A DNA stretch of 64,000 nt from Polydactylus sextarius (lineage: Eukaryota > Chordata > Actinopteri > Polynemidae), in assembly GCA_016801845.1 (NCBI GenBank), contig CM028931.1, positions 20,324,302-20,388,301 on the forward strand. The letters run 5' to 3'. The notes beneath the pieces are model-generated. The model had not been told where the DNA came from. It searched no databases and was given only the letters and a program-made list of their open reading frames with translations. A program made the translations under genes and the position numbers. This document shows, piece by piece, positions 13,001 through 28,000 of the stretch. Position 1 is the stretch's first letter. Each line of letters starts with the position of its first letter.

Positions 13001-16000
13001 CTTTTTTTTCAGATTTTTTGACGACATACTAAAGTATGACTTTTTTACCATTTTTGACGACATACTATAGTATGACTTTTTTTTTCCATTTTTTGACGAC
13101 ATACTAATGAGTATGACATTTTGACCATTTTTTGACGACATACTATAGTATGACTTTTTTTTCGTATTTTTGACGACATACTAAAGTATGACATTTTTGA
13201 CCATTTTCGACATACATACTATAGTATGACTTTTTTTCGTATTTTTGACGACATACTATAGTATGACTTTTTTTCAGTATTTTTGACGACATACTAAAGT
13301 ATGACATTTTTTATGACCATTTTCGGACGACATACTATAGTATGACTTTTTTTCATATTTTTGACGACATACTATAGTATGACTTTTTTTCAGATTTTTG
13401 ACGACATACTAAAGTATGACATTTTTGACCATTTTTTGACGACATACTATAGTATGACTTTTTTTCATATTTTTGACGACATACTAAAGTATGACATTTT
13501 TGACCATTTTTATGACGACATACTATAGTATGACTTTTTTCAGTATTTTTGACGACATACTATAGTATGACTTTTTTTCCATATTTTTGACGACATACTA
13601 TAGTATGACATTTTTTCACCATTTTTGACGACATACTATAGTATGACTTTTTTTCACCATTTTTTGACGACATACTAAAGTATGACTTTTTTGACCATTT
13701 TTGACGACATACTATAGTATGACTTTTTTTTCATAGTATTTTTGACGACATACTAAAGTATGACATTTTTTTACCATTTTCGGACGACATACTATAGTAT
13801 GACTTTTTTTCGTATTTTTGACGACATACTATAGTATGACTTTTTTCACTTTTTTTGACGACATACTTTTTTTTTTCGTTTTTTTGGACGACATACTATA
13901 TGACTTTTTTTCATTTTTTGACGACATACTATAGTATGACTTTTTTTCGATTTTTGACGACATACTATAGTATGACTTTTTTTCGTATTTTTTGACGACA
14001 TACTAAAGTATGACATTTTTGACCATTTTCGGACGACATACTATAGTATGACTTTTTTTCGTATTTTTTGACGACATACTATAGTATGACTTTTTTCATA
14101 TTTTTGACGACATACTAAAGTATGACATTTTTGACCATTTTCGGACGACATACTATAGTATGACTTTTTTCGTATTTTTGACTAATTTTATAGTATGACT
14201 TTTTTCGTATTTTTGACATACTAACATGACATTTTTTCGGACCATTTTTTGACGTACTAAAGTATGACTTTTTTTCGTATTTTTTGACGACATACTATAG
14301 TATGACTTTTTTTCGTATTTTTTGACGACATACTATAGTATGACTTTTTTCGTATTTTTTGACGACATACTATAGTATGACTTTTTTTCGTATTTTTTGA
14401 CGACATACTAAAGTATGACATTTTTGACCATTTTCGGACGACATACTATAGTATGACTTTTTTTCATTTTTGGACGACATACTATAGTATGACTTTTTTT
14501 CAGTATTTTTGACGACATACTAAAGTATGACATTTTTGACCATTTTTTGACGACATACTATAGTATGACTTTTTTTCACGTATTTTTGACGACATACTAT
14601 AGTATGACTTTTTTTTCGTATTTTTTGACGACATACTAAAGTATGACATTTTTGACCATTTTCGGACGACATACTATAGTATGACTTTTTTTCGTATTTT
14701 TTGACGACATACTATAGTATGGCTTTTTTCTTTTTTTGACGACATACTAAAGTATTTTTTTATTATTTTGACGACATACTAAAGTATGACATTTTTGACC
14801 ATTTTTGACGACATACTATAGTATGACTTTTTTCGTATTTTTTTTGACGACATACTATAGTATGACTTTTTTTTTGACGTATTTTGACATTTTTTCCGAT
14901 TTACTAAAGTATGACATTTTTGACCATTTTTGGACGACATACTATAGTATGACTTTTTTTTCGTATTTTTGACGACATACTATAGTATGACTTTTTTTTC
15001 ATATTTTTGACGACATACTAAAGTATGACATTTTTGACCATTTTCGGACGACATACTATAGTATGACTTTTTTCAGATTTTTTGACGACATACTATAGTA
15101 TGACTTTTTTTTCATATTTTTGACGACATACTAAAGTATGACATTTTTGACCATTTTCGACGACATACTATAGTATGACTTTTTTTTCAGATTTTTGACG
15201 ACATACTATAGTATGACTTTTTTCAGATTTTTTGACGACATACTAAAGTATGACATTTTTTGACCATTTTCGGACGACATACTATAGTATGACTTTTTTT
15301 TTTTGTATTTTTTTGACGACATACTATAGTATGACTTTTTTCGTATTTTTGACGACATACTAAAGTATGACATTTTTCGACCATTTTTTTGACGACATAC
15401 TATAGTATGACTTTTTTTCATATTTTTGACGACATACTATAGTATGACTTTTTTTACATACTAAAGTATTTTTTTCAGACGACATACTATAAGTATGACA
15501 TTTTTGACCATTTTGGACGACATACTATAGTATGTATGACTTTTTTTTCGTATTTTTGACGACATACTATAGTATGACTTTTTTCAGATTTTTTTGACGA
15601 CATACTATAGTATGACATTTTTGACCATTTTTGACGACATACTATAGTATGACTTTTTTCAGACCATTTTTGACGACATACTATAGTATGACTTTTTTAC
15701 GTATTTTTGACGACATACTAAAGTATGACATTTTTGACCATTTTCGACGACATACTATAGTATGACTTTTTTTCGTATTTTTGACTACATACTACTTTTT
15801 TACCATAGTATGACATTTTTTCACCATTTTTTGACGACATACTATAGTATGACTTTTTTCACCATTTTTTGACGACATACTATAGTATGACTTTTTTTCA
15901 CCATTTTTTGACGACATACTATAGTATGACTTTTTTCGTATTTTTGACGACATACTAAAGTATGACTTTTTTTCCATTTTTGACGACATACTATAGTATG

Positions 16001-19000
16001 ACTTTTTTTCATTTTTGACGACATACTATAGTATGACTTTTTTATCGTTTTTTTTTGACATTATGACTTTTTTTTCATTTTCGACGACATACTAAAGTAT
16101 GACATTTTTCACCATTTTTTGACGACATACTATAGTATGACTTTTTTTCGTATTTTTGACGACATACATACTATAGTATGACTTTTTTTGACCATTTTTT
16201 GACGACATACTATAGTATGACTTTTTTTTCGTATTTTTGACTTTTTTCACATACTAAAGTATGACATTTTTGACCATTTTCGGACGACATACTATAGTAT
16301 GACTTTTTTCGTATTTTTTGACGACATACTATAGTATGACTTTTTTCGTATTTTTTGACGACATACTAAAGTATGACATTTTTGACCATTTTTGACGACA
16401 TACTATTTCACTTTTTTCGATTTTTGACGACATACTATAGTATGACTTTTTTTTCAGATTTTTGACGACATACTATAGTATGACTTTTTTCACCATTTTT
16501 GACGACATACTATAGTATGACTTTTTTTCATATTTTTTGACGACATACTATAGTATGACATTTTTTTTTCGTATTTTTGACTATACATGACTTATTTTTG
16601 ACGACATACTAAAGACATTTTTTCCATTTTTGACGACATACTATAGTATGACTTTTTTTCGTATTTTTTGACGACATACTATAGTATGACTTTTTTTTTC
16701 AGCGACATACTAAAGTATGACATTTTTGACCATTTTCGGACGACATACTATAGTATGACTTTTTTTCGTATTTTTTGACGACATACTATAGTATGACTTT
16801 TTTTCGTATTTTTTGACGACATACTAAAGTATGACATTTTTGACCATTTTCGGACGACATACTATAGTATGACTTTTTTCAGATTTTTGACGACATACTA
16901 TAGTATGACTTTTTTTTATTTTTTTGACGACATACTATAGTATGACTTTTTTTTTCCATTTTTTGACGACATACTAAAGTATGACATTTTTACCATTTTT
17001 GACGACATACTATAGTATGACTTTTTTCCATTTTTTGACGACATACTATAGTATGACTTTTTTTCGTATTTTTTTGACGACATACTAAAGTATGACATTT
17101 TTGACCATTTTTTTGACGACATACTATAGTATGACTTTTTTTTCAGATATTTTGACGACATACTATAGTATGACTACATACTAAAGTATGACTTTTTTCG
17201 TGTATTTTTGACGACATACTAAAGTATGACATTTTTGACCATTTTCGGACGACATACTACTAGTATGACTTTTTTTTCGTATGACTTTTTTGACGACATA
17301 CTATAGTATGACTTTTTTTCAGTATTTTTGACGACATACTAAAGTATGACATTTTTGACCATTTTCGGACGACATACTATAGTATGACTTTTTTTCAGAT
17401 TTTTGACGACATACTATAGTATGACATTTTTGACCATTTTTGACGACATACTATAGTATGACTTTTTTTCAGATTTTTGACGACATACTATAGTATGACT
17501 TTTTTTACCATTTTTGACGACATACTATAGTATGACTTTTTTTATTTTGACGACATACTATAGTATTTTTTACATTTTTTTTGACGACATACTATAGTAT
17601 GACTTTTTTTTAACCATTTTTGACGACATACTATAGTATGACTTTTTTTCGATTTTTTTCGGACATACTATAGTATGACTTTTTTTTCATATTTTTGACG
17701 ACATACTAAAGTATGACATTTTTGACCATTTTCGGACGACATACTATAGTATGACTTTTTTCAGTTTTTTGACGACATACTATAGTATGACTTTTTTTTG
17801 GACAGTATTTTTTTGACTTACGACATACTAAAGTATGACATTTTTGACCATTTGACGACATACTATAGTATGACTTTTTTTTTCATACTATAGTACTATA
17901 GTATGACTTTTTTACGTATTTTTGACGACATACTATAGTATGACTTTTTTTTCGTATTTTTTGACGACATACTAAAGTATGACATTTTTTGACCATTTTT
18001 TGACGACATACTATAGTATGACTTTTTTCAGATTTTTGACGACATACTATAGTATAGTTTTGACCGTGACATTTTTTAGTATTTTTGACACGACATACTA
18101 TAGTATGACATTTTTTACCATTTTTGACGACATACTATAGTATGACTTTTTTACCATTTTTGACGACATACTATAGTATGACTTTTTTCGTATTTTTTGA
18201 CGACATACTAAAGTATGACATTTTTGACCATTTTTTGACGACATACTATAGTATGACTTTTTTTCGTATTTTTTGACGACATACTATAGTATGACTTTTT
18301 TCGTATTTTTTGACGACATACTAAAGTATGACATTTTTGACCATTTTCGGACGACATACTATAGTATGACTTTTTTTCATATTTTTTGACGACATACTAT
18401 AGTATGACTTTTTTTCGTATTTTTTGACGACATACTATAGTATGACTTTTTTGACCATTTTTTTGACGACATACTATAGTATGACATTTTTTCCATTTTT
18501 TTGACGACATACTATAGTATGACTTTTTTTTCAGATTTTTTGACGACATACTATAGTATGACTTTTTTTTCCATTTTTTGACGACATACTATAGTATGAC
18601 TTTTTTTTTTTGACCATTTTTATGACGACATACTATAGTATGACTTTTTTCAGTATTTTTGACGACATACTATAGTATGACTTTTTTTCACCATTTTTTG
18701 ACGACATACTATAGTATGACTTTTTTGACCATTTTTGACGACATACTATAGTATGACTTTTTTTCGTATTTTTGACGACATACTATAGTATGACTTTTTT
18801 TACCATTTTTTGACGACATACTAAAGTATGACATTTTTGACCATTTTCGGACGACATACTATAGTATGACTTTTTTTCATATTTTTTGACGACATACTAT
18901 AGTATGACTTTTTTCGTATTTTTTGACGACATACTAAAGTATGACATTTTTGACCATTTTCGGACGACATACTATAGTATGACTTTTTTTCGTATTTTTT

Positions 19001-22000
19001 GACGACATACTATAGTATGACTTTTTTTTCAGTATTTTTGACGACATACTAAGTATGACTTTTTTGACCATTTTTGACGACATACTACTATAGTATGACT
19101 TTTTTTCACCATTTTTTGACGACATACTATAGTATGACTTTTTTCATATTTTTGACGACATACTATAAGTATGACTTTTTTCACATTTTTTCGACGACAT
19201 ACTATAGTATGACTTTTTTTTACATATTTTTTGACGACATACTATAGTATGACTTTTTTCGTATTTTTGACGACATACTATAGTATGACTTTTTTCACCA
19301 TTTTTTGACGACATACATACTATAGTATGACTTTTTTTCGTATTTTTGACGACATACTATAGTATGACTTTTTTTCCATTTTTTTGACGACATACTATAG
19401 TATGACATTTTTTCACCATTTTTTGACGACATACTATAGTATGACTTTTTTTCGTATTTTTTGACTGACATACTATAGTATGATGACTTTTTTCGTATTT
19501 TTTGACGACATACTAAAGTATGACATTTTTGACCATTTTTTGACGACATACTATAGTATGACTTTTTTCAAATATTTTTGACGACATATACTATAGTATG
19601 ACTTTTTTGACCATTTTTTGACGACATACTAAAGTATGACATTTTTTCGTATTTTTGACGACATACTATAGTATGACTTTTTTTTACCATATTTTTGACG
19701 ACATACTATAGTATGACTTTTTTTCACATATTTTTGACGACATACTATAGTATGACATTTTTTGACGACATACTATAGTATGACATTTTTTGACCATTTT
19801 CGACATATACTATAGTATGACTTTTTTTTTTCATATTTTTGACGACATACTATAGTATGACTTTTTTTCAGATTTTTTGACGACATACTAAAGTATGACA
19901 TTTTTGACCATTTTTGACGACATACTATAGTATGACTTTTTTTTCGTATTTTTTGACAACATACTATAGTATGACTTTTTTTTCGTATTTTTTGACGACA
20001 TACTAAAGTATGAAATTTTTGACCATTTTCGGACGACATACTACAGTATGACTTTTTTCAGATTTTTGACGACACATACTATAGTATGACTTTTTTTCGT
20101 TTTTTTGACCATTTACATACTATAGTATGACATTTTTGACCATTTTTGGATATACTATAGTATGACTTTTTTTTCATATTTTTTGACGACATACTATAGT
20201 ATGACTTTTTGACCATTTTTTGACGACATACTATAGTATGACTTTTTTCGTTTTTGACATACTATAGTATGACATTTTGACCATTTTGACATACTATTTG
20301 ACTTTTTTCGTATTTTTTTTGACGACATACTATAGTATGACTTTTTTGACCATTTTTGACGACATACTATAGTATGACTTTTTTTCGTATTTTTTGACGA
20401 CATACTATAGTATGACATTTTTTGACCATTTTCGGACGACATACTATAGTATGACTTTTTTTCGTATTTTTTGACGACATACTATAGTATGACTTTTTTT
20501 CGTATTTTTGACGACATACTAAAGTATGACATTTTTGACCATTTTCGACGACATACTATAGTATGACTTTTTTTTCAGATTTTTTGACGACATACTATAG
20601 TATGACATTTTTTTCCATTTTTTGACGACATACTAAAGTATGACATTTTTACCATTTTATGACGACATACTATAGTATGACTTTTTTTCAGTATTTTTGA
20701 CGACATACTATAGTATGACTTTTTAAACCATTTTTTGACGACATACTAAAGTATGACATTTTTGACCATTTTTGGACGACATACTATAGTATGACTTTTT
20801 TTTTCGTATTTTTGACGACATACTATAGTATGACTTTTTTCACCATTTTTGACGACATACTATAGTATGACTTTTTTGACCATTTTTTAGACGACATACT
20901 ATAGTATGACTTTTTTTCGTATTTTTTGACGACATACTAAAGTATGACATTTTTCACCATTTTCGGACGACATACTATAGTATGACATTTTTATAGTATG
21001 ACATTTTTGATTTTTGACGACATACTATAGTATGACTTTTTTTCGTATTTTTTGACGACATACTATAGTATGACATTTTTCACCATTTTTTTGACGACAT
21101 ACTATAGTATGACTTTTTCATATTTTTTGACGACATACTATAGTATGACTTTTTTTCGTATTTTTGACGACATACTATAGTATGACTTTTTTTCGTATTT
21201 TTTGACGACATACTATAGTATGACATGACATTTTTGACCATTTTTGGACGACATACTATAGTATGACTTTTTTCGTATTTTTTGACGACATACTATAGTA
21301 TGACTTTTTTTCGTATTTTTTGACGACATACTAAAGTATGACATTTTTGACCATTTTCGGACGACATACTATAGTATGACTTTTTTTTCGTATTTTTGAC
21401 GACATACTATAGTATGACATTTTTTTATTTTTTTTGACGACATACTATAGTATGACTTTTTCACCATTTTTTTGACGACATACTACTAGTATGACTTTTT
21501 TTTACGTATTTTTGACGACATACTAAAGTATGACATTTTTGACCATTTTTGACGACATACTATAAGTATGACTTTTTTGACCATTTTTTGACGACATACT
21601 ATAGTATGACTTTTTTCGTATTTTTTTGACGACATACTATAGTATGACTTTTTTTTTGACGATTTTTTGACGACATACTATAGTATGACATTTTTGACCA
21701 TTTTTGACGACATACTATAGTATGACTTTTTTCGTATTTTTGGACGACATACTATAGTATGACTTTTTTTTCGTATTTTTTGGACGACATACTAAAGTAT
21801 GACATTTTTTACCATTTTTGACGACATACTATAGTATGACTTTTTTCGTATTTTTGACGACATACTATAGTATGACTTTTTTGACCATTTTTGACGACAT
21901 ACTATAGTATGACATTTTTTCGACCATTTTTGACGACATACTATAGTATGACTTTTTTTCAGATTTTTTGACGACATACTATAGTATGACTTTTTTCGTA

Positions 22001-25000
22001 TTTTTGACGACATACTAATAGTATGACTTTTTTATTTTTGACGACATACTATTTTATGACATTTTGACCACATTTGACACATACTATAGTATGACTTTTT
22101 TTACAGTATTTTTTGACGACATACTATAGTATGACTTTTTTCGTATTTTTTGACGACATACTAAAGTATGACATTTTTGACCATTTTCGGACGACATACT
22201 ATAGTATGACTTTTTTTCGTATTTTTTGACGACATACTATAGTATGACTTTTTTCAGATTTTTGACGACATACTAGTATGACATTTTTTGACCATTTTTT
22301 GACGACATACTATAGTATGACTTTTTTCGTATTTTTTGACGACATACTAAAGTATGACTTTTTTCGTATTTTTTGACGACATACTAAAGTATGACTTTTT
22401 TCGTATTTTTTGACGACATACTAAAGTATGACTTTTTTTCACCATTTTTTGACGACATACTATAGTATGACTTTTTTTTCAGATTTTTTTGACGACATAC
22501 TATAGTATGACTTTTTTCAGTTTTTGACCATTTTTGACTTTTTACATACTATAGTATGACTTTTTTTACGATATTTTTGACGACATACTATAGTATGACT
22601 TTTTTTCATTTTTTGACGACATACTACTACCAGTAGTATGACATTTTTGACCATTTTCGGACGACATACTATAGTATGACTTTTTTTCGTATTTTTTGAC
22701 GACATACTATAGTATGACTTTTTTTCGTATTTTTTGACGACATACTAAAGTATGACATTTTTGACCATTTTCGGACGACATACTATAGTATGACTTTTTT
22801 TTCGTATTTTTGACTTTTTTCGTATTTTTGACATACTAAAGTATGACATTTTTGACCATTTTTTGACGACATACTATAGTATGACTTTTTTTAATATTTT
22901 TGACGACATACTATAGTATGACTTTTTTTCATTTTTTGACGACATACTATAGTATGACATTTTTTTTTTGGACGACATACTATAGTATGACTACTTTAGT
23001 ATTTTTGACTTTACTTATGACATTTTTTGACCATTTTGACGACATACTACTATAGTATGACTTTTTTCGTATTTTTGACGACATACTACTATAGTATGAC
23101 TTTTTGACCATTTTTTTGACGACATACTATAGTATGACTTTTTAAATTTTTTGACGACATACTACATACTAAAGACATTTTTGACCATTTTTTTTTCAAT
23201 GATTTTTGACGACATACTATAGTATGACTTTTTTTCGTATTTTTTGACGACATACTATAGTATGACTTTTTTTCGTATTTTTTGACGACATACTAAAGTA
23301 TGACATTTTTGACCATTTTCGGACGACATACTATAGTATGACTTTTTTTCGTATTTTTTGACGACATACTATAGTATGACTTTTTTGACCATTTTTGACG
23401 ACATACTAAAGTATGACATTTTTGACCATTTTTTGACTACATACTATAGTATGACTTTTTTTAGTATTTTTGACGACATACTATAGTATGACTTTTTTAC
23501 TATAGTATTTTTTTGACATACATACTAAGTATGACATTTTTGACCATTTTTTGACGACATACTATAGTATGACTTTTTTTACCATTTTTTTGACGACATA
23601 CTATAAAGTATGACTTTTTTCCATTTTTTGACGACATACTAAGTATGACTTTTTTCGTATTTTTTGACACATACTATAGTATGACTTTTTTCAGGTTTTT
23701 TGACATTATTTTTTGACGACATACTATAGTATGACTTTTTTTATGACATTTTTTTTTTTGACATACTACTAAGTATGACTTTTTTTACGTATTTTTGACG
23801 ACATACTATAGTATGACATTTTTGACCATTTTCGGACGACATACTATAGTATGACTTTTTTTCGTATTTTTTGACGACATACTATAGTATGACTTTTTTA
23901 CGATTTTTGACGACATACTATAGTATGACTTTTTTCATATTTTTTGACGACATACTATAGTATGACTTTTTTTCGTATTTTTTGACGACATACTAAAGTA
24001 TGACATTTTTGACCATTTTCGGACGACATACTATAGTATGACTTTTTTCGTATTTTTTGACGACATACTATAGTATGACTTTTTTTCGTATTTTTTGACG
24101 ACATACTATAGTATGACTTTTTTTCGTATTTTTGACGACATACTATAGTATGACTTTTTTTTCGTATTTTTTGACGACATACTAAAGTATGACATTTTTG
24201 ACCATTTTCGGACGACATACTATAGTATGACTTTTTTTCATATTTTTTGACGACATACTATAGTATGACTTTTTTTTTCGATTTTTTTACATACTATACT
24301 AGTATGACATTTTTGACCATTTTTGACGACATATACTATACTTTTTTTCAGTATGACTTTTTTTTCAGATTTTTGACGACATACTATAGTATGACTTTTT
24401 TGACCATTTTCGACGACATACTATAGTATTTTTTGACCATTTTGACGACATACTATAGTATGACTTTTTTTCGTATTTTTTGACGACATACTATAGTATG
24501 ACTTTTTTTCGTATTTTTTGACGACATACTAAAGTATGACATTTTTGACCATTTTCTGACGACATACTATAGTATGACTTTTTTTCGTATTTTTTGACGA
24601 CATACTAAAGTATGACATTTTTGACCATTTTCGGACGACATACTATAGTATGACTTTTTTTCGTATTTTTTGACGACATACTATAGTATGACTTTTTTCC
24701 GTATTTTTTGACGACATACTAAAGTATGACATTTTGACCATTTTCGGACGACATACTATAGTATGACTTTTTTTCGGATTTTTGACGACATACTAAAGTA
24801 TGACATTTTTGACCATTTTCGGACGACATACTATAGTATGACTTTTTTTTCATATTTTTTGACGACATACTATAGTATGACTTTTTTTCGTATTTTTTGA
24901 CGACATACTATAGTATGACTTTTTTTCGTATTTTTGACGACATACTATAGTATGACTTTTTTTCGTATTTTTTGACGACATACTAAAGTATGACATTTTT

Positions 25001-28000
25001 GACCATTTTCGGACGACATACTATAGTATGACTTTTTTTCATATTTTTTGACGACATACTATAGTATGACATTTTTTCCATTTTTTTGACGACATACTAT
25101 AGTATGACTTTTTTCACTATTTTTTTTATTTTTTTTTGACATACTAAAGTATGACATTTTTGACCATTTTCGGACGACATACTATAGTATGACTTTTTTT
25201 CGTATTTTTTTTGACGACATACTATAAGTATGACTTTTTTCAGTATTTTTTGACGACGACATACTATAGTATGACTTTTTTCCATTTTTGACGACATACT
25301 ATAGTATGACTTTTTTACGTATTTTTGACGACATACTAAAGTATGACTTTTTTTCGTACTTTTTGACGACATACTATAGTATGACTTTTTTCGTATTTTT
25401 TGACGACATACTATAGTATGACATTTTTTCTATTTTTTGACGACATACTATAGTATGACTTTTTTTTCGTATTTTTTGACGACATACTAAAGTATGACAT
25501 TTTTGACCATTTTCGGATCTACATACTATAGTATGACTTTTTTTTTCAGATTTTTGACGACATACTAAAGTATGACATTTTTTGACCATTTTTGAGATTT
25601 TTGACGACATACTATAGTATGACTTTTTTTCGTATTTTTTGACGACATACTATAGTATGACTTTTTTTCGTATTTTTTGACGACATACTATAGTATGACT
25701 TTTTTTCGTATTTTTGACGACATACTAAAGTATGACATTTTTGACCATTTTCGGACGACATACTATAGTATGACTTTTTTCGTATTTTTTGACGACATAC
25801 TAAAGTATGACATTTTTGACCATTTTCGGACGACATACTATAGTATGACTTTTTTTCGTATTTTTTGACGACATACTAAAGTATGACATTTTTTCGTATT
25901 TTTTGACGACATACTATAGTATGACTTTTTTTGACCATTTTTGACGACATACTATAGTATGACTTTTTTTCAGATTTTTGACTTATACATACTAAAGTAT
26001 GACATTTTTTTCTGACCATTTTTTGACGACATACTATAGTATGACTTTTTTTCGTATTTTTGACGACATACTATAGTATGACTTTTTGACCATTTTGATT
26101 TACTATAGTATGACTTTTTTGATATTTTTGACGACATACTATAGTATGACTTTTTCGACCATTTTTGACGACATACTATAGTATGACTTTTTTGACCATT
26201 TTTTGACGTACTATAGTATGACTTTTTTTCGTATTTTTTGACGACATACTAAAGTATGACATTTTTGACCATTTTCGGACGACATACTATAGTATGACTT
26301 TTTTTCGTATTTTTTGACGACATACTAAAGTATGACATTTTTTCCATTTTTTTGGACGACATACTATAGTATGACTTTTTTCACCATTTTTGACGACGAC
26401 ATACTATAGTATGACTTTTTTTTCGTATTTTTTGACGACATACTAAAGTATGACATTTTTGACCATTTTCGGACGACATACTATAGTATGACTTTTTTTT
26501 TCGTATTTTTTGACGACATACTAAAGTATGACATTTTTGACCATTTTCGACGACATACTATAGTATGACTTTTTTTCGTACTTTTTGACGACATACTATA
26601 GTATGACTTTTTTCGTATTTTTTGACGACATACTAAAGTATGACATTTTTTGACCATTTTTGACGACATACTATAGTATGACTTTTTTTCGTATTTTTTG
26701 ACGACATACTAAAGTATGACATTTTTGACCATTTTCGGACGACATACTATAGTATGACTTTTTTTCGTATTTTTTGACGACATACTATAGTATGACTTTT
26801 TTGACCATTTTCGGACGACATACTATAGTATGACTTTTTTTTTTGATTTACATACTATAGTATTTTTTTCATATTTTTGACGACATACTAAAGTATGACA
26901 TTTTTGACCATTTTCGGACTACATACTATAGTATGACATTTTTGACCATTTTCGGACGACATACTATAGTATGACTTTTTTCATATTTTTTGACGACATA
27001 CTATACTATGACTTTTTTTCCATTTTCGGACGACATACTATAGTATGACATTTTTGACTACACTATAGTATGACTTTTTTGACCATTTTTTGACGACATA
27101 CTATAGTATGACTTTTTTCGTATTTTTTGATCTACGACATACTAAAGTATGACATTTTTGACCATTTTTGGACGACATACTATAGTATGACTTTTTTCCA
27201 TTTTTGACGACATACTAAAGTATGACATTTTTGACCATTTTCGACGACATACTAAAGTATGACATATTTTGACTTTTTTCACGACATACTATAGTATGAC
27301 TTTTTTTCATATTTTTGACGACATACTATAGTATGACTTTTTTGACCTTTTTTGGACGACATACTATAGTATGACTTTTTTTCAGTATTTTTGACGACAT
27401 ACTATAGTATGACTTTTGACCATTTTTGATCCGACTTTTTTTATGACTTTTTTCACGATTTACTACGACATACTATGACATGACATTTTTGACCATTTTT
27501 GACTTACATACTATAGTATGACTTTTTTTATTTTTTGACGACATACTAAAGTATGACATTTTTGACCATTTTCGACTATTACATACTATAGTATGACTTT
27601 TTTTTCATTTTTTGACGACATACTAAAGTATGACTTTTTTTTCACCATTTTTTGACGACATACTATAGTATGACTATTTTCATTTTACTACATTTTTGAC
27701 CATTTTCGGACATACTATAGTATGACTTTTTTCGTATTTTTGACGACATACTATAGTATGACTTTTTTTCAGATTTTTGACGACATACTAAAGTATGACA
27801 TTTTTGACCATTTTCGGACGACATACTATAGTATGACTTTTTTTCGTATTTTTTGACGACATACTAAAGTATGACATTTTTGACCATTTTCGGACGACAT
27901 ACTATAGTATGACTTTTTTCGTATTTTTTGACGACATACTATAGTATGACTTTTTTTATTTTTGACGACATACTATAGTATGACTTTTTTTTTCAGATTT